Below the pieces are notes generated by a model, which was given only the letters and a program-made list of their open reading frames with translations, searched no databases and had not been told where the DNA came from. 64,000 nucleotides of DNA, taken from assembly GCF_030687535.1 (NCBI RefSeq), contig NZ_CP117437.1, positions 186,001-250,000 on the forward strand, read 5' to 3'. Source of the DNA: Pseudomonas sp. FP2335 (GTDB lineage: Bacteria; Pseudomonadota; Gammaproteobacteria; Pseudomonadales; Pseudomonadaceae). How positions within the stretch are numbered: position 1 is the stretch's first letter; the number at the start of each line of letters is the position of its first letter. Position numbers and translations under genes: made by a program. Of this stretch, positions 26,545 through 34,656 are shown in pieces.

Positions 26545-26563
26545 CACGTGGGCATATACGGCG
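26545..26563. repeat. 19-bp repeat near right island end (pair with 16304-16322)
   Basis: Seventeen of 19 positions match the copy at 16304-16322 in the same orientation. It lies 116 bp inside the tRNA end of the proposed island. Confidence 0.4.
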
Positions 26564-26608
26564 TGAAGTTGAAGTTATAGAGGGGGACAGGGACGGATAG
26601 CCAGAAAC

Positions 26609-26637
26609 AAGAAAGCCCGCACAGGGCGGGCTTCTTG
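26609..26637 (-). terminator. Terminator downstream of tRNA-Arg
   Basis: aagcccgc / gcgggctt stem with a 5-nt loop; read on the minus strand it ends with tttcttg. It lies about 45 bp beyond the 3' end of the tRNA gene. Confidence 0.75.
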
Positions 26638-26679
26638 GGGCGTTTCGTAGACTGTCTGAGACAGCCCGAGACTGCTATA

Positions 26680-26756
26680 TGGTGCACCCGGCGGGATTCG
26701 AACCCACGACCCCTGCCTTCGGAGGGCAGTACTCTATCCAGCTGAGCTACGGATGC
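26680..26756 (-). tRNA. tRNA-Arg, anticodon CCG
   Basis: 77 nt. On the minus strand it starts gcatccgtagctcagctgg and ends gggtgcacca, with encoded CCA. The anticodon loop ctCCGaa sits on the stem ctgcc/ggcag, giving anticodon CCG (Arg CGG codons). The T-arm has the invariant ggttcgaat. The gene lies upstream of gabD, as I recall for P. aeruginosa. The 3' end faces the island, consistent with use as an integration site. Confidence 0.95.
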
Positions 26757-27127
26757 TTGTGCGGGCGACATCATACCCATGTCGCCCTTGGGCGTCCATG
26801 CTGGTTTTTGGCCGCTGGAACGTAGGAAATCCGCGCGCTGACGCCCTGGGCCGGGCACCGCCGATCATTGCGGTGGAACCCTGCCCAATCACGCTGATCC
26901 GAAAGTTTCGGCAAAAGCGCCGTTTTCGTTCTTTTTTTCGAACAGACTATTGCCCTGTACCCCCATTGATCCTAGGATTCGTTTGAGATTTCAAACGCTC
27001 TGTCTCCCGCGTGCGCTTCACCTGAGTCCGCGCGCTGGGGCTGATTTCCCTGACGGCAGCCCACAAGGCGCCTTTCAACAACTCTAATTCGCTCCGCGTG
27101 CGCGCGGTGCTGTTAAGGAAAGCCGAC
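26757..27127. other. Intergenic region between tRNA-Arg and gabD
   Basis: No gene supported. It contains the tRNA promoter on the minus strand and the gabD leader; the gabD ribosome site aagga is at 27115-27119. Confidence 0.4.
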
Positions 27128-28570
27128 ATGCAGCTTAAAGATGCCCAGTTGTTCCGCCAGCAAGCCTTTATCGATGGCGCTTGGGTCGATGCGGACAACG
27201 GTCAGACCATCAAGGTCAACAACCCGGCCACGGGCGAGATTCTCGGCACCGTGCCAAAGATGGGCGCCGCGGAAACCCGCCGCGCCATCGAAGCCGCCGA
27301 CAACGCCTTGCCGGCCTGGCGTGCGCTGACCGCCAAGGAGCGCGCGAACAAGCTGCGCCGTTGGTTCGAGCTGCTGATCGAAAACCAGGACGACCTCGCG
27401 CGCCTGATGACCCTCGAACAAGGCAAGCCGCTGGCCGAAGCCAAGGGCGAAATCGTCTACGCCGCGTCCTTTATCGAGTGGTTCGCTGAAGAAGCCAAGC
27501 GCATCTACGGCGACGTGATTCCCGGCCACCAGCCCGACAAGCGTCTGATCGTGATCAAGCAGCCGATCGGCGTGACCGCTGCCATCACCCCGTGGAACTT
27601 CCCGGCTGCGATGATCACCCGCAAAGCCGGCCCGGCCCTGGCCGCCGGTTGCACCATGGTCATCAAGCCCGCTTCGCAAACCCCGTTCTCGGCCCTGGCC
27701 CTGGTTGAACTGGCACACCGTGCCGGTATTCCGAAAGGCGTGCTGAGCGTGGTCACCGGTAGCGCTGGCGACATCGGCGGCGAGCTGACCGGCAACCCGA
27801 TCGTGCGTAAATTGTCCTTCACCGGCTCGACCGAAATCGGTCGCCAGCTGATGGCCGAATGCGCCAAGGACATCAAGAAAGTCTCCCTGGAACTGGGCGG
27901 CAACGCGCCGTTCATCGTGTTTGACGACGCCGACCTGGATAAGGCCGTCGAAGGCGCGATCATCTCCAAGTACCGCAACAACGGCCAGACCTGCGTCTGC
28001 GCCAACCGCCTGTACATCCAGGATTCGGTGTACGACGCGTTCGCCGAAAAACTCAAAGTGGCGGTAGCCAAGTTGAAGATCGGCAACGGTCTGGAAGACG
28101 GCACCACCACCGGCCCGCTGATCGACGAAAAGGCTGTGGCCAAGGTGCAGGAACACATCGCCGATGCCCTGAGCAAAGGCGCTACGTTGCTGGCGGGCGG
28201 CAAGGTCATGGAAGGCAATTTCTTCGAGCCGACCATCCTCACCAACGTGCCGAAAAATGCCGCTGTGGCGAAGGAAGAAACCTTCGGCCCGCTGGCGCCG
28301 CTGTTCCGTTTCAAAGACGAAGCCGAAGTGATCGCGATGTCCAACGACACCGAATTCGGCCTGGCTTCGTACTTCTACGCCCGCGACCTGGGCCGTGTGT
28401 TCCGCGTGGCCGAAGCCCTGGAATACGGCATGGTTGGCGTCAACACCGGGTTGATCTCCAACGAAGTGGCGCCGTTCGGCGGCATCAAGGCCTCCGGCCT
28501 GGGCCGTGAAGGTTCCAAGTACGGGATCGAGGACTACCTGGAAATCAAATACCTCTGCCTGGGCATCTGA
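27128..28570 (+). CDS. gabD: NADP-dependent succinate-semialdehyde dehydrogenase
   Basis: 480 residues. Oxidises succinic semialdehyde to succinate, the last step of GABA breakdown, in the cytoplasm. Aldehyde dehydrogenase hallmarks: ITPWNFPAAMITRK, the cofactor site FTGSTEIGRQL, the catalytic Glu in LELGGNAPFIVF and the catalytic Cys in GQTCVCANR. ATG 27128 has aagga at the right distance; an upstream extension to 27098 has none. gabT follows 185 bp downstream with a hairpin in between, the usual Pseudomonas gabDT order. Confidence 0.95.
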   Translation: MQLKDAQLFRQQAFIDGAWVDADNGQTIKVNNPATGEILGTVPKMGAAETRRAIEAADNALPAWRALTAKERANKLRRWFELLIENQDDLARLMTLEQGKPLAEAKGEIVYAASFIEWFAEEAKRIYGDVIPGHQPDKRLIVIKQPIGVTAAITPWNFPAAMITRKAGPALAAGCTMVIKPASQTPFSALALVELAHRAGIPKGVLSVVTGSAGDIGGELTGNPIVRKLSFTGSTEIGRQLMAECAKDIKKVSLELGGNAPFIVFDDADLDKAVEGAIISKYRNNGQTCVCANRLYIQDSVYDAFAEKLKVAVAKLKIGNGLEDGTTTGPLIDEKAVAKVQEHIADALSKGATLLAGGKVMEGNFFEPTILTNVPKNAAVAKEETFGPLAPLFRFKDEAEVIAMSNDTEFGLASYFYARDLGRVFRVAEALEYGMVGVNTGLISNEVAPFGGIKASGLGREGSKYGIEDYLEIKYLCLGI

Positions 28571-28595
28571 CCCGCCCGGCAAGGCATTGCTGCAA

Positions 28596-28629
28596 ACGCA
28601 AAGGGCACGAGAGCGCTGACCCTTTGCGT
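28596..28629. repeat. Hairpin between gabD and gabT
   Basis: acgcaaaggg and cccttgcgt-type arms (28596-28605 and 28620-28629) are perfect reverse complements with a 14-nt loop. It may attenuate or separate the two transcripts. Confidence 0.7.
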
Positions 28630-28755
28630 GTTTCAAGACGTTATTCGTAGTGGCCGGGAACGCTGTGGCAGTCGATCATCGCATGCTGCCGCAGTTGCCT
28701 CCCCGTCACGTATTCCTTGGACCCCGCCACCCGATGAGTGGCGAATGAGGACTTT

Positions 28756-30033
28756 ATGAGCAAGACCAACGCATCCCTGATGAAACGCCGCGAAGCCGCT
28801 GTACCGCGCGGTGTTGGCCAGATTCACCCGATCTTCGCCGACTCCGCGAAGAATGCCACCGTGACCGACGTTGAAGGTCGCGAGTTCATCGATTTCGCCG
28901 GCGGTATCGCCGTGCTGAACACCGGCCACGTGCACCCGAAAATCATCGCTGCCGTGACCGAGCAACTGAACAAGCTGACTCACACCTGCTTCCAGGTACT
29001 GGCCTACGAGCCTTACGTGGAAGTGTGCGAGAAAGTGAACGCCAAGGTGCCAGGTGATTTCGCCAAGAAAACCCTGCTGGTCACCACCGGTTCCGAAGCC
29101 GTTGAAAACGCCGTCAAGATCGCCCGTGCCGCCACTGGCCGTGCTGGCGTGATCGCCTTCACCGGCGCCTACCACGGCCGTACCATGATGACCCTGGGCC
29201 TGACGGGTAAAGTCGTGCCGTACTCGGCCGGCATGGGCCTGATGCCAGGCGGCGTGTTCCGCGCGCTGTACCCGAACGAACTGCACGGTGTGAGCGACGA
29301 CGATTCCATCGCCAGCATCGAACGCATCTTCAAGAACGATGCCGAGCCGCGTGACATCGCGGCCATCATCATCGAGCCGGTGCAGGGCGAAGGCGGTTTC
29401 TACGTCGCGCCAAAATCCTTCATGAAGCGCCTGCGCGAACTGTGCGACAAGCACGGCATCCTGCTGATCGCCGACGAAGTGCAAACCGGTGCCGGCCGTA
29501 CCGGCACGTTCTTCGCCATGGAACAGATGGGCGTTGCTGCCGACCTGACCACCTTCGCCAAATCCATCGCCGGTGGCTTCCCCCTGGCCGGTGTGTGCGG
29601 CAAGGCTGAATACATGGACGCCATCGCCCCAGGCGGCCTGGGCGGCACCTATGCCGGCAGCCCGATCGCTTGCGCCGCTGCGCTGGCGGTCATGGAAGTG
29701 TTCGAAGAAGAGCACCTGCTGGACCGCAGCAAGGCCGTTGGCGAGCGTCTGGTCACTGGCCTGAAAGCCATCCAGGCCAAGTACCCGGTGATCGGCGACG
29801 TACGTGCCCTGGGCGCGATGATCGCGGTCGAGCTGTTCGACAACGGCGACACCCACAAGCCAAACGCTGCGGCCGTGGCTGCCGTGGTGGCCAAGGCGCG
29901 TGACAAGGGCCTGATCCTGCTGAGCTGCGGTACCTACGGCAACGTATTGCGCGTACTGGTCCCGCTGACCGCGCCGGACGAGCAATTGGACAAAGGCCTG
30001 GCGATCATCGAAGAGTGCTTCTCCGAGCTGTAA
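28756..30033 (+). CDS. gabT: 4-aminobutyrate aminotransferase
   Basis: 425 residues. PLP-dependent transfer of the GABA amino group to 2-oxoglutarate, giving succinic semialdehyde for GabD. Class III aminotransferase features: TTGSEAVENAVKIAR, GAYHGRT, IIEPVQGEGGF, IADEVQTGAGRTG and the PLP-lysine motif TTFAKSIAGGFP. ATG 28756 has gagg 5 nt upstream; the earlier in-frame start at 28738 adds six residues and is less likely. A strong terminator follows at 30057. Confidence 0.95.
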   Translation: MSKTNASLMKRREAAVPRGVGQIHPIFADSAKNATVTDVEGREFIDFAGGIAVLNTGHVHPKIIAAVTEQLNKLTHTCFQVLAYEPYVEVCEKVNAKVPGDFAKKTLLVTTGSEAVENAVKIARAATGRAGVIAFTGAYHGRTMMTLGLTGKVVPYSAGMGLMPGGVFRALYPNELHGVSDDDSIASIERIFKNDAEPRDIAAIIIEPVQGEGGFYVAPKSFMKRLRELCDKHGILLIADEVQTGAGRTGTFFAMEQMGVAADLTTFAKSIAGGFPLAGVCGKAEYMDAIAPGGLGGTYAGSPIACAAALAVMEVFEEEHLLDRSKAVGERLVTGLKAIQAKYPVIGDVRALGAMIAVELFDNGDTHKPNAAAVAAVVAKARDKGLILLSCGTYGNVLRVLVPLTAPDEQLDKGLAIIEECFSEL

Positions 30034-30056
30034 GCGGACGCTGACTTGATCGACAG

Positions 30057-30084
30057 AAAAAACCCGCTTCGGCGGGTTTTTTTT
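30057..30084. terminator. Intrinsic terminator after gabT
   Basis: aacccgcttcggcgggtt stem-loop with a uucg tetraloop, flanked by six A and eight T. Confidence 0.95.
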
Positions 30085-30166
30085 GCCTGCAGATTTAGCT
30101 GACGTAAGGCAGTGGAAATGTCCATTACAACGGACATGTTCTTTATTTTATGTGGCTAAGTCCTAT

Positions 30167-30451
30167 ATGGGTGACATTTTGCTGATCACAAATCCACCAA
30201 CCCTCGGCGCAAGAGTACGAGAACTACGCCGTGCCAAAGGCTTCAGTCAACAGCAGTTGGCTGAAAAGGCCAATTGCAATCGCAAGACGATCATTGATCT
30301 GGAGGCGGGGGAGAATGTGGCGATGAATACCGTGTTCAGGGTCATTTCAGCGTTGGGCATGGCGCTGGAAGTGGTCGACAAGCGGATAGACCTTAAATCC
30401 CTCGCCGATCCGTGCGCAGGTTGGGCTGCAGCAGATTCTTTCGGCAGATAG
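30167..30451 (+). CDS. XRE-family HTH regulator (HipB-like)
   Basis: 94 residues. The helix-turn-helix lies at about residues 12-65 (LGARVRELRRAKGFSQQQLA, NCNRKTIIDLEAG, TVFRVISALGMALEVV). This is the antitoxin type found before hipA toxins, where it binds and represses the hipBA promoter. The last ~12 residues (CAGWAAADSFGR) are not antitoxin-like: they read into hipA remnant DNA in the wrong frame, so the natural C-terminus has been replaced by a deletion junction. The ribosome site is weak. May still be expressed as an orphan regulator. Confidence 0.7.
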   Translation: MGDILLITNPPTLGARVRELRRAKGFSQQQLAEKANCNRKTIIDLEAGENVAMNTVFRVISALGMALEVVDKRIDLKSLADPCAGWAAADSFGR

Positions 30452-30632
30452 CTCGAAGGGGATTTTCGAGTTTTTGGTCGATACCTATTTTGCGTCAGGG
30501 ATCTCGGGTGTGCAGCCCAAGGTGCTGGTGCCGGACCTGGATAAGCTGACAGGCAGTCGCAAAACCTTGCTCAGTTCCGACCTGATTGTTAAGTCGGGCG
30601 CAGATCAGTATGCGCATCATGGCGCTGAATGA
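30411..30632 (+). pseudogene. hipA toxin remnant
   Basis: A 73-codon frame without its own start reads GIFEFLVDTYFASGISGVQ, then PKVLVPD and DLIVKSGADQY before a stop. GISGVQPK and IVKSGADQY are characteristic of the start of the HipA-like kinase core. The N-terminal domain and the whole catalytic C-terminal domain are missing. It overlaps the end of the XRE gene in another frame, consistent with an internal deletion that fused the two genes out of phase. No toxin can be made from it. Confidence 0.75.
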
Positions 30633-30770
30633 TTCGCTCAAGACGGGGCTGAGGCGAAAGCCGGTTTTCAAGCCGATGCCTTGAATGGGGTTGGTGGTTT
30701 TTAGCCACGTTCATTGTACGTACGCGCCAGCATTGACTAAGGTGCAAGCATTGCCGATGGAGCGTGCAGG

Positions 30771-31979
30771 ATGACGGCTGTTGATCTACCCGCTGTACCC
30801 CGAGTGTTGATCGCTGAAGCAGACCCCTGGTCACTGGACCTGCTCAAGCAAGTGTTGTTGAACGTGCGCTGTGACGCACGGCTGGACGTGTGTGCCGATG
30901 GTCTGCAAGCGGCTACGCTGCTGCGGGACAAGGCCTACGACCTGATCCTGGCCGATTGGGAGCTGCCGGGCGTCGATGGCCTGAGTCTGCTGCGCCACGT
31001 GCGTCAGCAGCGCCGTACGCCGGCGCTGCCGTTCATTCTGCTGAGCAGTCGCAATGACACCGCCAGCGTGCGTGAAGCCTTGCCCCTGGCGCCCACGGCG
31101 TACCTGACCAAACCCCTGAACATGGAAAGCCTGACCCAGCGCCTGCAGGACCTGCTGCTCAATGAAGGCGAGAGCGTGTATTGCGAGATCCCGCCGTTGG
31201 CGCCGGGCATGACGTTGCCGGTGTTTCTGGAGCGTCGTCGCGACGCCTGCGATGGCGCGCCGCTGCGCGTTGATGTGAAAGCGGCAGTGCAAAAGAGCCT
31301 TGGCCCCGACGGCCTGGATCTCAAGCGCCTGGAAGACCTGGTGCGCACGGACCCGCAAATCACCGCTGTGCTGATCGCCGCCGCCAACAGCGCCGGCCAT
31401 CACGGCACGCCGGTACAGACCTTGCCGGCGGCGTTGCACAAGCTGGCGGCGGGGCAAAGCATGAACCTGATTCTCGGCCTGGCCCTCAAGCACAACGTGG
31501 TGCTGGGCGACCCGGGGCTGGTGGCGTATGCCGAACGGCACTGGCAGTTTTCCCAGGACACCGCCGACTTCGCCCGACGCCTGGCGCGCCTTTTGGAACT
31601 CGATCACGAGCGCTGTTATGCCGCCGGCCTGCTGCATCGGCTCGGTGACCTGGCGCTGCTGCGCTGCCTGGAGGACTGGCGCCAGGGTGGCGGGGCATTG
31701 GACGACGAGGCGATTGGCGAGTCGCTCTACACCTTCGGTGCCGCCTATGGCTCGGCACTGCGCGCGCGTTGGCGCTTGCCCCATGAACTGCGCCAGTTGA
31801 TCGCGGCGATCTATTCGCTGGAAGGTGGGGTGTATGCGCGGGATGCGCTGGTGGTCAACCTGGCGGCGCAGATGGCGCGCCTGACCGAGCATGAAGGGCT
31901 GGAAGCACTGGCCAATGGCAAGACCGCGCGGTTGCTCAAGATGGGCCTGTCGGAGCTGACGCGGGTGCGCAAGGCCTAG
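30771..31979 (+). CDS. Response regulator with HDOD output domain
   Basis: 402 residues. Receiver domain at about 10-125, with phosphoacceptor Asp in LILADWELPG and the conserved Lys in YLTKPL. An HDOD domain follows from about residue 165 to 370 (VLIAAANSAGHHG, AAGLLHRLGDLALLR). HDOD modules are catalytically inactive HD-fold signalling domains linked in Pseudomonas to motility, c-di-GMP and stress control. No cognate kinase lies adjacent; a diguanylate cyclase is convergent downstream. Confidence 0.85.
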   Translation: MTAVDLPAVPRVLIAEADPWSLDLLKQVLLNVRCDARLDVCADGLQAATLLRDKAYDLILADWELPGVDGLSLLRHVRQQRRTPALPFILLSSRNDTASVREALPLAPTAYLTKPLNMESLTQRLQDLLLNEGESVYCEIPPLAPGMTLPVFLERRRDACDGAPLRVDVKAAVQKSLGPDGLDLKRLEDLVRTDPQITAVLIAAANSAGHHGTPVQTLPAALHKLAAGQSMNLILGLALKHNVVLGDPGLVAYAERHWQFSQDTADFARRLARLLELDHERCYAAGLLHRLGDLALLRCLEDWRQGGGALDDEAIGESLYTFGAAYGSALRARWRLPHELRQLIAAIYSLEGGVYARDALVVNLAAQMARLTEHEGLEALANGKTARLLKMGLSELTRVRKA

Positions 31980-31990
31980 AGAACAGTGAG

Positions 31991-32092
31991 ATCCAAATGT
32001 GGGAGCGGGCTTGCCCGCGATGAGGGTGTGTCAGTCAGCAAATTTTTAGCTGACCCACCGCCATCGCGGGCAAACCCGCTCCCAGATTGGAT
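31991..32092. repeat. REP pair (REPIN-like)
   Basis: Two opposed REP elements, tgtgggagcgggcttgcccg and its near-complement, with a ~40-bp spacer, between convergent genes. Confidence 0.9.
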
Positions 32093-32115
32093 CTGCTTCA
32101 CCGTTGGATCTGTGT

Positions 32116-33117
32116 CTAGCTGGCGACGACGCGATTCTTGCCCTGGCGCTTGGCCTCATACATCGCTGCATCCGCACGGGCGAACAGGCTGTCCAGGGTC
32201 GAGTCCTGTTCGTCCAGGCTGGCCAAGCCCTGGCTGACGGTCACGCTGAATGCCTGGCCTTCATAGTTGAAACTCAACTCCTGAATCTCCCTGCCCAGGC
32301 GCTCGGCCACCTGCAACGCCATCTCTGGCGCGCAACCGGGCAGTACGGCGGCGAATTCTTCGCCGCCAATGCGCCCGAACAGGTCGCCACGGCGCAATAC
32401 CCCGCGACCGCTCTCGGCGATGCGGCGCAGTACCTGATCGCCCTCCAGGTGGCCGTAGGTGTCGTTGATGTCCTTGAAGTCATCGATGTCCAGCAGCAGG
32501 AACGCCAGCGGCGCGGCCTGGACGCAGGCACTGTCGAACGCCTGGTTGGCGCATTCGAAGAAGTGCCGGCGGTTGCTGCTCTGGGTCAGCACGTCGGTGG
32601 TGGCGAGGCGGTGCAGTTCCAGTTCCAACTGCTTCTTTTCGGTTATGTCTTCGGCCATGCCGACCACGATCACCGGCTTACCGGGCTCGACCTGCTGGTT
32701 GATGTAGCACTTGTCGCTGAGCCAGCGGATCTGCCCGTCCGCGGTGATGATGCGGTATTCGCGGTCTTCCACGGTGCCTTGTTCCAGCACGCGGGCCAGG
32801 CTGTGTTCGGCGTAGTCGAGGTCTTCGGGGTGAATGCTGTTGCGCCATTCCCGATGGTCGGCCAGCAGCAATCCGGCGGGTCGCCCGAACACGCGCTCAT
32901 AGGCCGGGCTCACGTACAGCACGCGGCGCGTTTCCCAATCGATGGCCCACAGCACGGCGTTGACGCTGACCAGCAGCGAGCTCAACAGCTGCTCGCGCTC
33001 GCTCAGCCGCTCGACTTCACCCTGGGCATGCACCAGCGCCAGCAGGGTTGCCGCCGCCGTCGGAAGGGGCGGTTCAGTGGTGGGGGTATCGGGCAGATAG
33101 GGCTTTTCGTGAACCAT
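32116..33117 (-). CDS. PAS-GGDEF diguanylate cyclase
   Basis: 333 residues. An N-terminal helix is followed by a PAS/PAC domain (about 45-165, VLWAIDWETRRVLYVSPAYE, ending GMAEDITEKK) and a GGDEF domain. The active site GGEEF is intact, and an inhibitory RxxD site (RRGD) lies five residues before it, so it should make c-di-GMP and be product-inhibited. No transmembrane segment, hence cytosolic. ATG 33117 is chosen; a GTG two codons upstream is possible. Confidence 0.85.
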   Translation of the reverse strand: MVHEKPYLPDTPTTEPPLPTAAATLLALVHAQGEVERLSEREQLLSSLLVSVNAVLWAIDWETRRVLYVSPAYERVFGRPAGLLLADHREWRNSIHPEDLDYAEHSLARVLEQGTVEDREYRIITADGQIRWLSDKCYINQQVEPGKPVIVVGMAEDITEKKQLELELHRLATTDVLTQSSNRRHFFECANQAFDSACVQAAPLAFLLLDIDDFKDINDTYGHLEGDQVLRRIAESGRGVLRRGDLFGRIGGEEFAAVLPGCAPEMALQVAERLGREIQELSFNYEGQAFSVTVSQGLASLDEQDSTLDSLFARADAAMYEAKRQGKNRVVAS

Positions 33118-33305
33118 CGGCACAACTCTCTCTGGGCGCGCCGCAGGATGAAGCAGCGGTCACTACAAGGGGCCACCATGATGGCGAAGTGTTCATTGAG
33201 AGAGGGGAATTGCAGTGAAGTTCCGTCAACAGCACCGATTGCCGGTGCCCGGTAAATGACGCCAAAAAGCCGATACGTGGGAGGGCAGGCCCTCCCACTG
33301 CACCG

Positions 33306-34490
33306 TCAGGCTGCCGCAGGACGCAGCGAATAGGTCTTCAACTGGTGGGCAAAATCGCGCAGGGACTGGATGCCGCTGGCCTCTGCCTCGTGTACCCATT
33401 CCTTGATCGCGGCGAGCATATCGTGGCCGTTGCTGCTGGTCTTGAGCCAGATCTGTTGCAGCGCCAGGCGCTTCTCGTAGATCACGGTCAGGGCGTGGCT
33501 GTGCTCCAGCATGCTCTGGATGCGCACGTGATGGCGCTCATCCAGCAGGCTGGTCTCGCGCGACAGCAAGCGCTTGGCGCGATGGAACTGGTGGCGTACC
33601 GAATGATCGACCTTTTCCAGCTCTTGCTTGACCAGCGGGCCGATCACCAACTTGCGGTACTGGGCCATGATCTGGAAGCGGTTGTTGAGGATCGCCATGG
33701 CGGTGTCCATGTCCAGGTGGCCCTTGCCTTCGACCCGGTGGGCAATCGGTGCCACGCGCTGCACCTTGGCCAGGCGCAGGAAGCTGAACACTTTGATCCA
33801 GGCCCAGCCCAGGTCGAACTCCCACTTCTTCACCGACAGCTTGGCGGAGTTGGGGTAGGTGTGATGATTGTTGTGCAGCTCTTCGCCACCGACGATGATG
33901 CCCCACGGCACCAGGTTGGTCGCCGCATCACGGCATTCGAAATTGCGATAGCCGACGGCATGGCCCAGGCCGTTGATCACACCGGCGGCCCAGAACGGGA
34001 TCCACATCATCTGGATCGCCCAGATGGTGATGCCGATGGTGCCGAACAGCAGCAGATCGATCACGCCCATGATCGCCACGCCCAGCAGCGGGTAGGGGGT
34101 GTAAAGTTTGCGTTCGATCCAGTCGTCCGGGCAGTTCTTGCCGTAGATGCGCAGGGTCTCGGGGTTTTCCGCTTCGGCGCGGTACAGCTCGGCACCTTTG
34201 CGCAATACCGTGGACAAGCCCTTGATCACCGGGCTGTGCGGGTCATCGACGGTTTCGCATTTGGCGTGGTGCTTGCGGTGGATGGCCGTCCACTCGCGGG
34301 TGTTCTGCGCCGTGGTCAGCCACAGCCAGAAGCGGAAGAAGTGTTTCAGGCCGCCATTGAGTTCCAGGGAACGATGGGCTGAATAACGGTGTAGATAGAC
34401 GGTGACCCCAACGATGGTCACGTGGGTCATCAACAGAGTGACTGCCACCAGTTGCCAGGCTGACAAGTCAAGAAAACCGTTGTACCACAT
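33306..34490 (-). CDS. desA: Delta-9 acyl-lipid/acyl-CoA desaturase
   Basis: 394 residues. Membrane di-iron desaturase that introduces a double bond in membrane acyl chains. The three histidine boxes are intact: HRYSAHR, HRKHH and HNNHH. Two pairs of transmembrane helices surround them. The family start MWYNGFLDLS supports ATG 34490 over the GTG at 34529. The order next to a PAS-GGDEF-EAL gene matches PA0286/PA0285 in P. aeruginosa, where the desaturase is DesA. The C-terminal ~110 residues are a helical extension. Confidence 0.85.
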   Translation of the reverse strand: MWYNGFLDLSAWQLVAVTLLMTHVTIVGVTVYLHRYSAHRSLELNGGLKHFFRFWLWLTTAQNTREWTAIHRKHHAKCETVDDPHSPVIKGLSTVLRKGAELYRAEAENPETLRIYGKNCPDDWIERKLYTPYPLLGVAIMGVIDLLLFGTIGITIWAIQMMWIPFWAAGVINGLGHAVGYRNFECRDAATNLVPWGIIVGGEELHNNHHTYPNSAKLSVKKWEFDLGWAWIKVFSFLRLAKVQRVAPIAHRVEGKGHLDMDTAMAILNNRFQIMAQYRKLVIGPLVKQELEKVDHSVRHQFHRAKRLLSRETSLLDERHHVRIQSMLEHSHALTVIYEKRLALQQIWLKTSSNGHDMLAAIKEWVHEAEASGIQSLRDFAHQLKTYSLRPAAA

Positions 34491-34656
34491 AGGCTGTATG
34501 GCCCTCAGATAAAGAAAAAAACAGCTCACGCATTATCACTAAGCCCACAGAGAAAACCAGCCGCCCTTTCAGATAGGAGTGACTGGATGTTTCTTACTCT
34601 ATAATCCGCATCGGTTGTAGGACGATTCTGTTTTTTTGGTAAGGATTACTGAGCAT

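Noticed and set aside
26341..26547. 68-aa minus-strand frame near the right island end
   Set aside because: No start signal or recognisable family, and it overlaps the decayed 5' end of the DUF927 gene. I looked for integrase motifs and saw none.
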